A stretch of 64,000 bases of DNA, from positions 48,040 to 112,039 of the forward strand of contig CAWAXG010000078.1 in the NCBI GenBank assembly GCA_963785755.1. The letters run 5' to 3'. This DNA is from JACCXG01 sp963785755. GTDB lineage: Bacteria > Acidobacteriota > Vicinamibacteria > Vicinamibacterales > 2-12-FULL-66-21. The translations under genes and the position numbers were made by a program. This document shows, piece by piece, positions 19,441 to 26,917 of the stretch; position 1 is the first letter of the stretch, and each line of letters starts with the position of its first letter. Below the pieces are notes generated by a model. It was not told the origin of the DNA. It made no database searches and saw only the letters and a program-made list of their open reading frames with translations.

Positions 19441-21307
19441 CTAGTGGAGCCTCGAACGGTCGACGCGCACCTCAGAAGGCCTGTCGCGCGACGGGATCAC
19501 CGGCAGGACGATGTGCGAGGGACGCTCGGCGTCGTGGTAGATGGTCTGTTGCGCCACTTTCAATTCTTTCGTCGTCCCGAACTTTGCTCCCGTGTTCGGA
19601 TTGCGATCGAACTGCGGGAAGTGGCTGCTGGTGACGTGCACACGGATCCGGTGGCCGCGCAGGAATGCGATCGACGTGCCGACGAGATCGATCTCGAATC
19701 GATACACCTGGCCTGGCTTCAGCGCCGGTTGGTTTGGTGAGGCTTTCCCGGTACCGCGCGCGCATCATGCCTTCCGCCATGTTGTAGCTGGTCCCATCCG
19801 GATGAACGTCGACCAGCTTGGCGACAAAATCGGTGTCGACCGCGTCGGTCGACGCGTAGAGCACCACCTTGACCGGGCCGGTGGCCTCGATCTCGTCCTG
19901 CAGCACGTCCGACGTGTAGATCAGAACATCCTGCCGCCCTTCGATCGGCCGCTGGTCGCGGGGTCCGGCAGGCGTTGGCGTGCCGCAGCAGTTGTTTCCG
20001 CCGACTGACGGCACGGGATCGTTCGGGTCGTATCGGAAGCGGTCGGGCGCCGACGGCCGGCCCGGCTTCTCCCAGGTCAGGCGGCCGTCTCCTTTGTGCG
20101 TGTTTGCCGCGCCGCCGCTCGTGAAATACATAGGACGGTAATTCGTGCGCGCCAGCGGATACTCGTTCTCGAGCACCCACTGGTTGCGTCCCATGACGAA
20201 CAGCTTCACCGGCGGCTCGCTCGCGACGCCGTTGTCGATGCCCTTGAGCCAGTAATCGTACCAGCGCAGCTCGAGCGCCTGCTGGTCGACATGCGCGCCC
20301 GGGCCGAAGTCGATGTCGCCGGTCTTCTGCGTCGACCCGTGGCCCCACGCGCCAATCACGATGTGGCTGCCGCGTCGCGCGGTCTCGGTCGCGCCCTTCT
20401 GACTCATGCCGACATAACCACGCAGCGTCCCCTGGCTGAAGATGTCGAACCATCCGCCGAACGTGTGAACGGGGATCGCAATCCTGCCGAACAGTTCCTC
20501 CACGTTCAGCGGCTTCCAGTAATCGTTGTAGTCGGGATTCGCGAGCCAGTCCTCGTAGAACTTCGCGCTGCGTCCCACGAGCTCCTGCATGGTGTTGAGC
20601 GGGAGGTGCCGTTGAACCTCGTCGTAATGCATCGCGCGCACACCGTCCAGGGTGTGCGGCCCGGGATTCTGCATGATCCGCGACTCCGACCGGACCGGCC
20701 CCCAACCAAAGTTGAAGGACAGGCGCCACGCGCCGTTCAGCGTGATCCAGTCGTGATAGATGCTGGTCGAGGCGACCGCTGGAAAGATAGTGACGAGGCC
20801 CGGCGGCGCCGCTTGTGCAGCGCGCCACTGGTTCTGTCCAAGGTAGGAGCCTCCCTGCATGGCCACCTTGCCGGTGGACCATGGCTGTTTTGCCGCCCAT
20901 TCGATGGTGTCGTAGCCGTCCTTCTCATCGTCGTGGAACGGCTCCCACCGGCCGTCTGATTCGTGGCGCCCGCGCACGTCCTGAAAGACGTACACGTAGC
21001 CGCGCCGTGACAGATAGACGGCGGCGTCGTATGCAGAAGGGAACCGCTCGGTGCTATACGGCGTTCGCGAAACGAGCACGGGATGCCGGCCTTCTTCAAC
21101 CGGCCGGTACACGTCCGCATAGAGGACGACGCCGTCACGCATCCGGATCGGCACACGGTTCTCGATGCGGATGTCATTTCGCGGCGGCACCTCCGGCGGC
21201 GGGAACTGCGCGCCAGGCCTTTGACTCGCGGAGAACGGCCGCTCGGAGATTCCGCTGAGGAGAATGAGGGGAAGAACCAGCAGACTGAGGCGTCGCAGCG
21301 AACTCAT
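19441..21307 (-). CDS. CocE/NonD-family (X-Pro dipeptidyl-peptidase-like) hydrolase, frameshifted
   Basis: Starts at ATG 21307 with a signal peptide (MSSLRRLSLLVLPLILLSG). Much longer upstream extensions are antisense to the GMC gene. The hydrolase domain has the nucleophile motif GGSYLGQ, the Asp in FGGWFDIF and the His in GAWGHGS. A C-terminal jelly-roll domain ends with RGHRIRVHVTSSHFPQFDRN. Near 19735 the frame shifts (RESLTKP continues as VYRFEIDLVGTS). The family hydrolyses acyl-amide or ester bonds such as X-Pro peptides and glutaryl-7-ACA; substrate unknown. It is exported and monocistronic. Confidence 0.85.
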
Positions 21308-21469
21308 CGGGGTGCTCCCTTTTGGATGCGGGACGGCCGAACGTGCGGCTGGCTGGCGGAAACCCACCGACCGGTAGCTGAGAGAAGTACGGTCTTCCTC
21401 GCGAAAAAATGCCGGCCTCGACCGTGCACGCTCCTCGCGTCCGCGGACCAGGAACATTCGACAAGGACC

Positions 21470-21508
21470 AGGATGGTAACTGTGGCCGGCTCCGCCGGTC
21501 CAGCAATG
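21470..21508 (+). repeat. 39-bp dispersed repeat, copy 2
   Basis: Matches 9727-9765 at about 34 of 39 positions, with the same flanking start (GACAA...AGGATGGTA) and end (CCAGCAATG). It immediately precedes the NarK-like fragment. No other copy was noticed. Confidence 0.6.
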
Positions 21509-21520
21509 AATCCGCAGCAG

Positions 21521-21601
21521 GCCGGGCGTCCCGCTTCGGTCGCCGCGATGATCGCGGCGCTGCGGCGCGCGCCCAGCGCCTGGCTGCTCGGCGCGCTCTA
21601 C
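21521..21601 (+). pseudogene. NarK-like MFS transporter fragment
   Basis: The 27 codons read AGRPASVAAMIAALRR then APSAWLLGALY. They match residues 195-221 of the NarK-fusion protein at 26918 (GRPATVAAMMSLLRR then APSAWLLGAFY). DNA similarity is visible over the same span. Sequence on both sides is unrelated to narK. The 21308-21694 gap holds only this fragment and the 39-bp repeat. Confidence 0.7.
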
Positions 21602-21694
21602 CCGCTTGACCTTCGACGGGATGCGCGGGTTGTCAACTCCTGCTGCGAGGGTAGTCCGCCGGGTGTAGGATGGGGCGCGCTGCGGCGTTCCGCG

Positions 21695-23365
21695 ATGAGC
21701 TTCAGTCCATCGACCTACGTCAACTTCGTCTCCGCCGCTACGGCCGCTCAGCACCGATTGTTCCTGCAGTACAACGGTTCCCGCGACGACTTCGACATCG
21801 TCGTCGTGGGGTCGGGCATCGGCGGAGGCGTGCTGGCCGACGATCTGGCCGAGCGCTACGGCGGACACAAACGCGTTCTCGTGCTGGAAGCGGGCTCGTT
21901 CATCTATCCCACGCATGTTTACAACGTGTGCCGCTTTCCGAACGCGAGCCTGGCGCGTCACTTCGGGTGCGACACATTCTCGCAGCCCGGACATCAGGGC
22001 AGCGAGCACTACATTGGCGAAAAGCCGCAGTTGAATTTCGGCGGCCGATCGATTTTCTGGTCGGGCCTCATTCCGACTGTCCAGGCCTGGGAGCTCGAGT
22101 TCTTTCCGCCCGGCATTCGGCAGGACCTCGCCGGCGGGCTGCTGAATCGCGCCGGCGAGACGATGAACGAGTCGCGATCGATGGGGGCGACGGCGCAGGC
22201 GGTGGTGGCGCGCCTGAGGCAATCGCCGCTGGCCGGCGACTTCTCGATCCAGGAGACGCCGCGCGCGCTGCACCAGCCGTACCTCGAGGCCGACGGCACC
22301 CCGAAGGATCAGTTCTTCACCGAGCCGACTGGCGTCTTCAACACAGCCGAGCTGCTCGCGAACCAGCTCGGGTTGACGCCTGGCATCAGGCACCGAGATG
22401 GTCCCGGGCTCCACGTGCTGCTCAATCACTACGTCGAGGACGTCCAGAACCACGGCTCACATCTCGAGCTGGTCGCACGAAACACGCTCACCGGGCAGGT
22501 GCGTCACTTTCACGCCGGCGTCGCGGTTCTGGCGGGCGGCTCGATCGAAAGTCCGAAGCTGCTGCGGCGTTCGAGCATGTTCCCGTGGCTGCCGACGGCG
22601 GTGAAGGACCTCGTCGGCCGCGGCCTCTCGGATCACCCGACGTCCAACGAAATCACCACGTTTGCGCACGGCATTGGCAATGTCGCGCTCACCGGAGCCG
22701 ACCACGCAAAGATCGTCTTCTACTCGCGCGGGCTGCGCGACGGCAATCAGATCCGCTACCCGTTCAACGTGGAGATGAACATCAACCACGAATACTGGCA
22801 TCTCCGTGAGAACGATCCGCATGGCGAACCGCGCGGCGGACCTGGCGACGCCGCACGTATCGACATCAAGTTCAGCCTCGGCAACTGCCTCGACGATCAG
22901 AACGAGGTGAGACCGGCGCCGCCCTTCGCCTACGTGCCGGAGATCGCCTTCCGGAATCTGAGCTGGACGTCACACCTGACGGGGCGGTTCAATGCGCTTG
23001 CGGGCTGGCAGAAGAGCGACGTGGAGATCTTCGCCGTGCTCAATCAGGTGACGCACGCGATCTTCTCGCAGTTTCATCTGAATGGGCAGCCTGCCAGGCC
23101 GGTCGGCGAGGTGTGGTACGGGCAGGGCGGGAAGGGGTTCGGCTGGGGAACGGTGCACCACGCCATCGGAACGCTGCGGATGCCGTTCAAGCCCCGCTAC
23201 GATGCCGGTTTCTCGCCGTCTTCCGTCGTCGACGAAGATCTGCGCGTGTCCGGAACGCAGCGGCTGTATGTCTGCGACATGTCGGTGATGCCGTTCAGTT
23301 CGGCCGCCAACCCCGTTCGTACCCTCGTCGCGCTTGCCCTGCGCTTGTCAGGCCACCTCGGTTGA
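21695..23365 (+). CDS. GMC-family FAD-dependent oxidoreductase
   Basis: A 556-residue flavoprotein from ATG 21695 (MSFSPSTYVNFV); a longer in-frame extension crosses repeat and remnant DNA. The FAD-binding motif VVVGSGIGGGVLADD lies at residues 36-50 and is followed by LVLEAG. AVLAGGSIESPKLL marks the second GMC signature. Catalytic His is in TVHHAIGTLRM, and the C-terminal FAD contact is in VCDMSVMPFSSAANPVRT. Members oxidise alcohols, sugars or cholesterol; the substrate is not evident. There is no signal peptide and no partner subunit adjacent. It is probably monocistronic. Confidence 0.85.
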   Translation: MSFSPSTYVNFVSAATAAQHRLFLQYNGSRDDFDIVVVGSGIGGGVLADDLAERYGGHKRVLVLEAGSFIYPTHVYNVCRFPNASLARHFGCDTFSQPGHQGSEHYIGEKPQLNFGGRSIFWSGLIPTVQAWELEFFPPGIRQDLAGGLLNRAGETMNESRSMGATAQAVVARLRQSPLAGDFSIQETPRALHQPYLEADGTPKDQFFTEPTGVFNTAELLANQLGLTPGIRHRDGPGLHVLLNHYVEDVQNHGSHLELVARNTLTGQVRHFHAGVAVLAGGSIESPKLLRRSSMFPWLPTAVKDLVGRGLSDHPTSNEITTFAHGIGNVALTGADHAKIVFYSRGLRDGNQIRYPFNVEMNINHEYWHLRENDPHGEPRGGPGDAARIDIKFSLGNCLDDQNEVRPAPPFAYVPEIAFRNLSWTSHLTGRFNALAGWQKSDVEIFAVLNQVTHAIFSQFHLNGQPARPVGEVWYGQGGKGFGWGTVHHAIGTLRMPFKPRYDAGFSPSSVVDEDLRVSGTQRLYVCDMSVMPFSSAANPVRTLVALALRLSGHLG

Positions 23366-23428
23366 CTGTGGCGCGAAAGGTCGAACGGCCGGCGAGGGCC
23401 TTGATCGGAAGGTTCGGTCTCCGACGTT

Positions 23429-23593
23429 TCAGTTCCGATAGACCCCGCGCCAGGCGACGCCTGAACAGGCACGCCGGGCCGCGTTGATCGTTCGATATCC
23501 CGCTTGACGGGATGCCGCGAACAGCGCTCGGCCGATGCCGCTTGCGGCGCCCGTGATGAGCGCAGTGGAAGCGAGGGCATTTGAGTCGGCCAT
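23429..23593 (-). pseudogene. N-terminal fragment of a short-chain dehydrogenase
   Basis: From ATG 23593 the minus frame reads MADSNALASTALITGAASGI, then GRALFAASRQAGYRTINAAR, and stops at 23429 after 54 residues. TGAASGIG is the nucleotide-binding motif of SDR enzymes, which are normally about 250 residues. Everything after the second strand is missing, so this is a truncated gene between the GMC and BtpA genes. The 23366-23696 gap holds nothing else I can identify. Confidence 0.7.
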
Positions 23594-23696
23594 ATCTCGA
23601 GATCGAACGACACTTCAGGACGCGTCATGGCGTAGCGTGGCGCAGTCAGGGCCGGCTGTCAGATCGCGCTTCGTTTACACTGTCGTCGCGCAACCG

Positions 23697-24521
23697 ATGA
23701 AGGATCCAGTTTCGGTTTTTCGTGAATGCTTCGGCGCGCCGAAGGCGCTGGTCGGCATGCTGCATCTCGGCGCCCTTCCGGGTACGCCGTCCGCGTCGCA
23801 CTCGGTCGAGGCGCTGATTGAGCAGACGCTGACCGAGGCGCGAATCTACCAGGACGCGGGATTCACGGCGCTGGCCATCGAGAACATGCACGATCGCCCG
23901 TATCTCAAGGGTGGCGTCGGCCCGGAGATCACCGCCGCCATGACGGCATTTGCGCGAGAAGTGAAGCGCGAAACCGGTCTCGTGCTTGGCATTCAAGTGC
24001 TCGCGGCCGCGAATCGCGAGGCGCTCGCCATCGCGCACGCGTCGGGTGCCGACTTCGTCCGGGTCGAAGGGTTCGTGTATGCCCACGTGGCAGACGAAGG
24101 AGTGATCGAGTCGTGCGCGGGCGAACTGCTCCGGTACCGTCGCGCCATCGGCGCCGACAGGGTGCTGGTTCTCGCGGACATCAAGAAGAAGCACGGCGCG
24201 CACGCGATAACGGCGGACGTATCGATCAGCGAGACTGCCAAAACCGCGGAGTTCTTCCTCGCCGACGGCGTCATCGTGACCGGCGCGACGACAGGGGAGC
24301 CGGCGTCTCCCGACGAGGTACGGGATGTTTCCCGAGCGGTCGGCGTGCCGGTGCTCGTGGGATCGGGTATTACGCCGGCAAATCTGGTCCGGTTCTCGAC
24401 TGCTCACGGGTTCATCGTTGGCTCATCGGTCAAACAGGGGGGCCTCTGGTGCAACCCGCTGGATCGTGACAACGTGCGAGCTCTGGCCGGCGCGTTTGCG
24501 GCACTGAGTCCCGACCCGTGA
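23697..24521 (+). CDS. BtpA/SgcQ family TIM-barrel protein
   Basis: A 274-residue protein from ATG 23697. The BtpA family is recognised by VGMLHLGALPGTP, AIENMHDRPYLKG, GIQVLAAANREALAIAHA, ADIKKKHGAHA, VIVTGATTGEPAS, VLVGSGITPANL and GSSVKQGGLWCNPLD. In cyanobacteria BtpA stabilises photosystem I, but most bacterial members sit beside sugar or nucleoside genes and are probably enzymes of unknown activity. Here it overlaps the PfkB kinase by four bases and leads a pseudouridine operon. A role in handling the released ribose phosphate or nucleoside is inference. Confidence 0.85.
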   Translation: MKDPVSVFRECFGAPKALVGMLHLGALPGTPSASHSVEALIEQTLTEARIYQDAGFTALAIENMHDRPYLKGGVGPEITAAMTAFAREVKRETGLVLGIQVLAAANREALAIAHASGADFVRVEGFVYAHVADEGVIESCAGELLRYRRAIGADRVLVLADIKKKHGAHAITADVSISETAKTAEFFLADGVIVTGATTGEPASPDEVRDVSRAVGVPVLVGSGITPANLVRFSTAHGFIVGSSVKQGGLWCNPLDRDNVRALAGAFAALSPDP

Positions 24522-25432
24522 TCCCGTCGATCGTGCTGCTGGGCAACCTGCTCGTCGACGACGTGGTTTTTGCCGACGGGACGACTCGGATGGGGCAGCC
24601 AGGCGGGGCGCTGTTGTACGGCGCGCTTGGCGCAACGGTCTGGGAGTCGCGCCCGGGATTGGTCAGCGTCCTGGGCGACGACTATCCGGCCCGGATACTC
24701 GAGAAGCTTCAGCAGCGCGGCGCCGATCTGGCTGGCGTGCATCCTTTGCGTCGTTCCGGTGTGCGCACCTGGCTGCTGTACGAGGAGCACGCCCGGCGCC
24801 TGATTCATCGGTTGGGGTGCCCGACGCACGAAGAGGTGTCGCCGCGGCCCGCGCACATCCCCTCCGAATGGAGAGCCGCTCGAGGATTTCATCTCGCGCC
24901 GATGCCGTTCGACGTGCAGCGCGCACTGTTGACGACGCTCCGTGCTCAGCGGCCAGCGTTCGTCTCGGTCGATCCTCACACGCCGGTCACCGACGAGACG
25001 CTTCACGAGTGGCGGGAGGTCCTGGCCGACGCCGACGCGTTCTTCCCAGGCGAAGACGAACTCCTGCTCGAAGGGGCGTTCACGGATCCCTCTCGCGCGC
25101 TTCCTCGCCTCGTCAACGGCCGCCTCCGCTTCGTCGTCTTCAAGCGTGGCGCGCAAGGGGGAATCCTTTACGATGCGCATGACGAGCGTTATTACACGTG
25201 GGACGCTCGCGCTGCCGAGGTCGTGGATCAGACCGGCGCAGGGGATGCCTTCGCCGCCGGGCTGATCCTGGCGCATCTCGAAGGGCTTCCGCTCGAAGCC
25301 TGCCTGCAGCGCGCGGTCGTCACGGCAAGCTTCGCCCTCGCAGGCTGGGGGCCGGAGGCGCTGTTGAAGGCGACTCGCGAAGAAGCCGAGTCAAGGTTGC
25401 GTGAGTGGTACGGCAGCGAGGAGCAGCGGTGA
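24518..25432 (+). CDS. PfkB-family carbohydrate kinase, probable pseudouridine kinase
   Basis: A 304-residue ribokinase-type enzyme. The N-terminus is MIPSIVLLGNLLVDDVVF with GQPGGALLYGA as substrate region. The C-terminal PfkB motif DQTGAGDAFAAG contains the catalytic Asp and the anion hole. Start is GTG 24518, overlapping the BtpA stop (GTGA), and its own stop overlaps the psuG start in the same way. Immediate coupling to PsuG suggests it makes pseudouridine 5'-phosphate, as PsuK does. The family also includes ribokinase and fructokinase, so the substrate is inferred from context only. Confidence 0.8.
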   Translation: MIPSIVLLGNLLVDDVVFADGTTRMGQPGGALLYGALGATVWESRPGLVSVLGDDYPARILEKLQQRGADLAGVHPLRRSGVRTWLLYEEHARRLIHRLGCPTHEEVSPRPAHIPSEWRAARGFHLAPMPFDVQRALLTTLRAQRPAFVSVDPHTPVTDETLHEWREVLADADAFFPGEDELLLEGAFTDPSRALPRLVNGRLRFVVFKRGAQGGILYDAHDERYYTWDARAAEVVDQTGAGDAFAAGLILAHLEGLPLEACLQRAVVTASFALAGWGPEALLKATREEAESRLREWYGSEEQR

Positions 25433-26334
25433 AAGGGCTGTGCGAATACGGCGACGAGGTCGCGCGCGCCCTTGCCACCAAGGCGCCTCTGGTCGCCCTC
25501 GAAACGACGCTCGTGACGCACGGGCTGCCACACCCGGATGGCGTCACCACGGCATTGTCGCTGGAACGGATTGTCCGAGAGGCCGGCGCCACGCCTGCGA
25601 CCATCGGCATCATCGGCGGCGCCATCCGCATCGGGCTCACGCGCACCGAATTGGAACAACTCGCGACGACACCGAACGTCGCCAAAATCAATCTCAGTAA
25701 CCTCGCCGCGGCGGTTTCGTCCGGTCAACCCGGCTCCACGACTGTTGCGGCCACCATGTTCGCCGCTCATGCGAGCTCGATACGGGTGTTCGCAACCGGC
25801 GGCATCGGGGGAGTGCATCGCAACGCGTCCGAGAGCGGCGACATTTCCGCCGACCTCACGGCCCTTTCCCGGATTCCAGTTGCCGTGGTCTCTGCCGGTG
25901 CCAAGGCTATCCTCGATCTGCCGCGGACGGTGGAGATGCTGGAGACACTCGGTGTGCCGGTGCTTGGATTCGGGACGGACGAATTCCCGGCGTTCTATCG
26001 GCGATCGACCGGCCTCCCCGTGGATCGCCGCTACGACTCCATTACGGAGCTCGCGTCGGCCGTGCGACTCCACCTCTCGCTTGGCCTCGGCACGGGCGTG
26101 CTCATTGCCAATCCCATTCCGATTGCCGACGAAATGGCGACCGAGCTCTACGATCGCGCGCTCCATACGGCGTTGTCGGAGGCCGAGACGCGCCGCATCC
26201 GTGGCCGCGCGGTGACACCCTTCATGCTCGAACGCATGCACGCGGTGACCGGCGGCGAGAGCGTGCGGGCCAACGTGGCGCTGCTGCGGCACAACGCGCA
26301 GGTTGCCGCCGCCCTGGCGGTAGCGGGCGGGTGA
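25429..26334 (+). CDS. psuG: Pseudouridine-5'-phosphate glycosidase
   Basis: A 301-residue protein from GTG 25429, within a GTGA overlap with the kinase stop; an upstream in-frame start at 25405 is less likely. Family landmarks are VALETTLVTHGLPHPDG, TIGIIGGAIRIGL, KINLSNLAAAVS, GSTTVAATMFAAH, VFATGGIGGVHR, VVSAGAKAILDLPRTVE and LIANPIP. The conserved Lys (in GAKAILD) and Glu (in VALETT) match the catalytic pair of PsuG, which reversibly cleaves pseudouridine 5'-phosphate to uracil and ribose 5-phosphate. Together with the upstream kinase it completes pseudouridine catabolism in the cytoplasm. A palindrome follows the stop directly. Confidence 0.92.
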   Translation: MKGLCEYGDEVARALATKAPLVALETTLVTHGLPHPDGVTTALSLERIVREAGATPATIGIIGGAIRIGLTRTELEQLATTPNVAKINLSNLAAAVSSGQPGSTTVAATMFAAHASSIRVFATGGIGGVHRNASESGDISADLTALSRIPVAVVSAGAKAILDLPRTVEMLETLGVPVLGFGTDEFPAFYRRSTGLPVDRRYDSITELASAVRLHLSLGLGTGVLIANPIPIADEMATELYDRALHTALSEAETRRIRGRAVTPFMLERMHAVTGGESVRANVALLRHNAQVAAALAVAGG

Positions 26335-26350
26335 TCGCAGGCGCCTGCGA
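26335..26350 (+). terminator. Palindrome after psuG, possible terminator stem
   Basis: A perfect 16-bp palindrome (TCGCAGGC/GCCTGCGA) begins directly after the psuG stop. No T tract follows and there is no loop, so classical termination is doubtful. Confidence 0.3.
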
Positions 26351-26534
26351 CCCGGATCGTCGTTCGACATCACCGAGTTGGTCAGCACTACGCCGTGAAT
26401 GCCTATCGGGTCGTGACGGGGTGAAATCGTCTGTGTGATACCCGCAACTGTGCCCGGCTGGCTCCAAGGCGAATCACTCATCGGGCTGCTATCGCCAGCG
26501 CTCGTCTGCGCACCGATGTCTCCCGTTTCGCGTT

Positions 26535-26743
26535 TAGTCCAACGTGCCAGGTCTAAACCCACCGCCTTTGAGGCGGTCAGCTTTCAGCCGGTCCGGTCTG
26601 ACCGGCTGCTTCGAGCTGACCGAGCACGTTGGACTAGCGGGACCACAGGTCCCGCCTATGAAGAAACTACCGCTCGCAGGCGGCGCGGTTGCGACTTTCA
26701 GTCGCGCGCGGAGTCTACCGCCTTTCAGGCGGTAGTTTCTTCA
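26535..26743. repeat. Composite multi-hairpin element (REP-like or structured RNA)
   Basis: Within 209 bases there are three consecutive blocks. Block 1 (26535-26636) is closed by 13-bp arms (26535-26547 and 26624-26636). It contains the hairpin ACCGCCT-TTG-AGGCGGT (26561-26577) and a nested stem with outer arms GGTCAGCT (26575-26582)/AGCTGACC (26614-26621) and inner arms CAGCCGGTC (26585-26593)/GACCGGCTG (26600-26608). Block 2 is GCGGGACC-ACA-GGTCCCGC (26637-26655). Block 3 (26659-26743) has 15-bp outer arms and encloses GCGACT-TTC-AGTCGC (26691-26705); ACCGCCT-TTC-AGGCGGT (26717-26733) is an alternative fold. The motif CTTTCAG recurs three times (CTGAAAG on the minus strand), with CTTTGAG once. 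The rest of the 26351-26917 gap shows no gene. Confidence 0.75.
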
Positions 26744-26917
26744 ATGCAGCGACGCAAGAACCGCTGGTATGCTGCTGCGCGCTGGACGCGGGGTCAAGAA
26801 TCCGGCACACGCGTCTCAGATGAGCTGTTCGGTGAGAGCGACGCCGCATCCTTGACGTGTTCGCGAACGGTGGCGTCAGACTGGACGAACGCGATGCGCG
26901 ACAGGGCCATCTAGAGC

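Noticed and set aside
21308..22453. N-terminal extension of the CocE-type hydrolase upstream of ATG 21307
   Set aside because: The extension is antisense to the GMC oxidoreductase. A good signal peptide begins at 21307.
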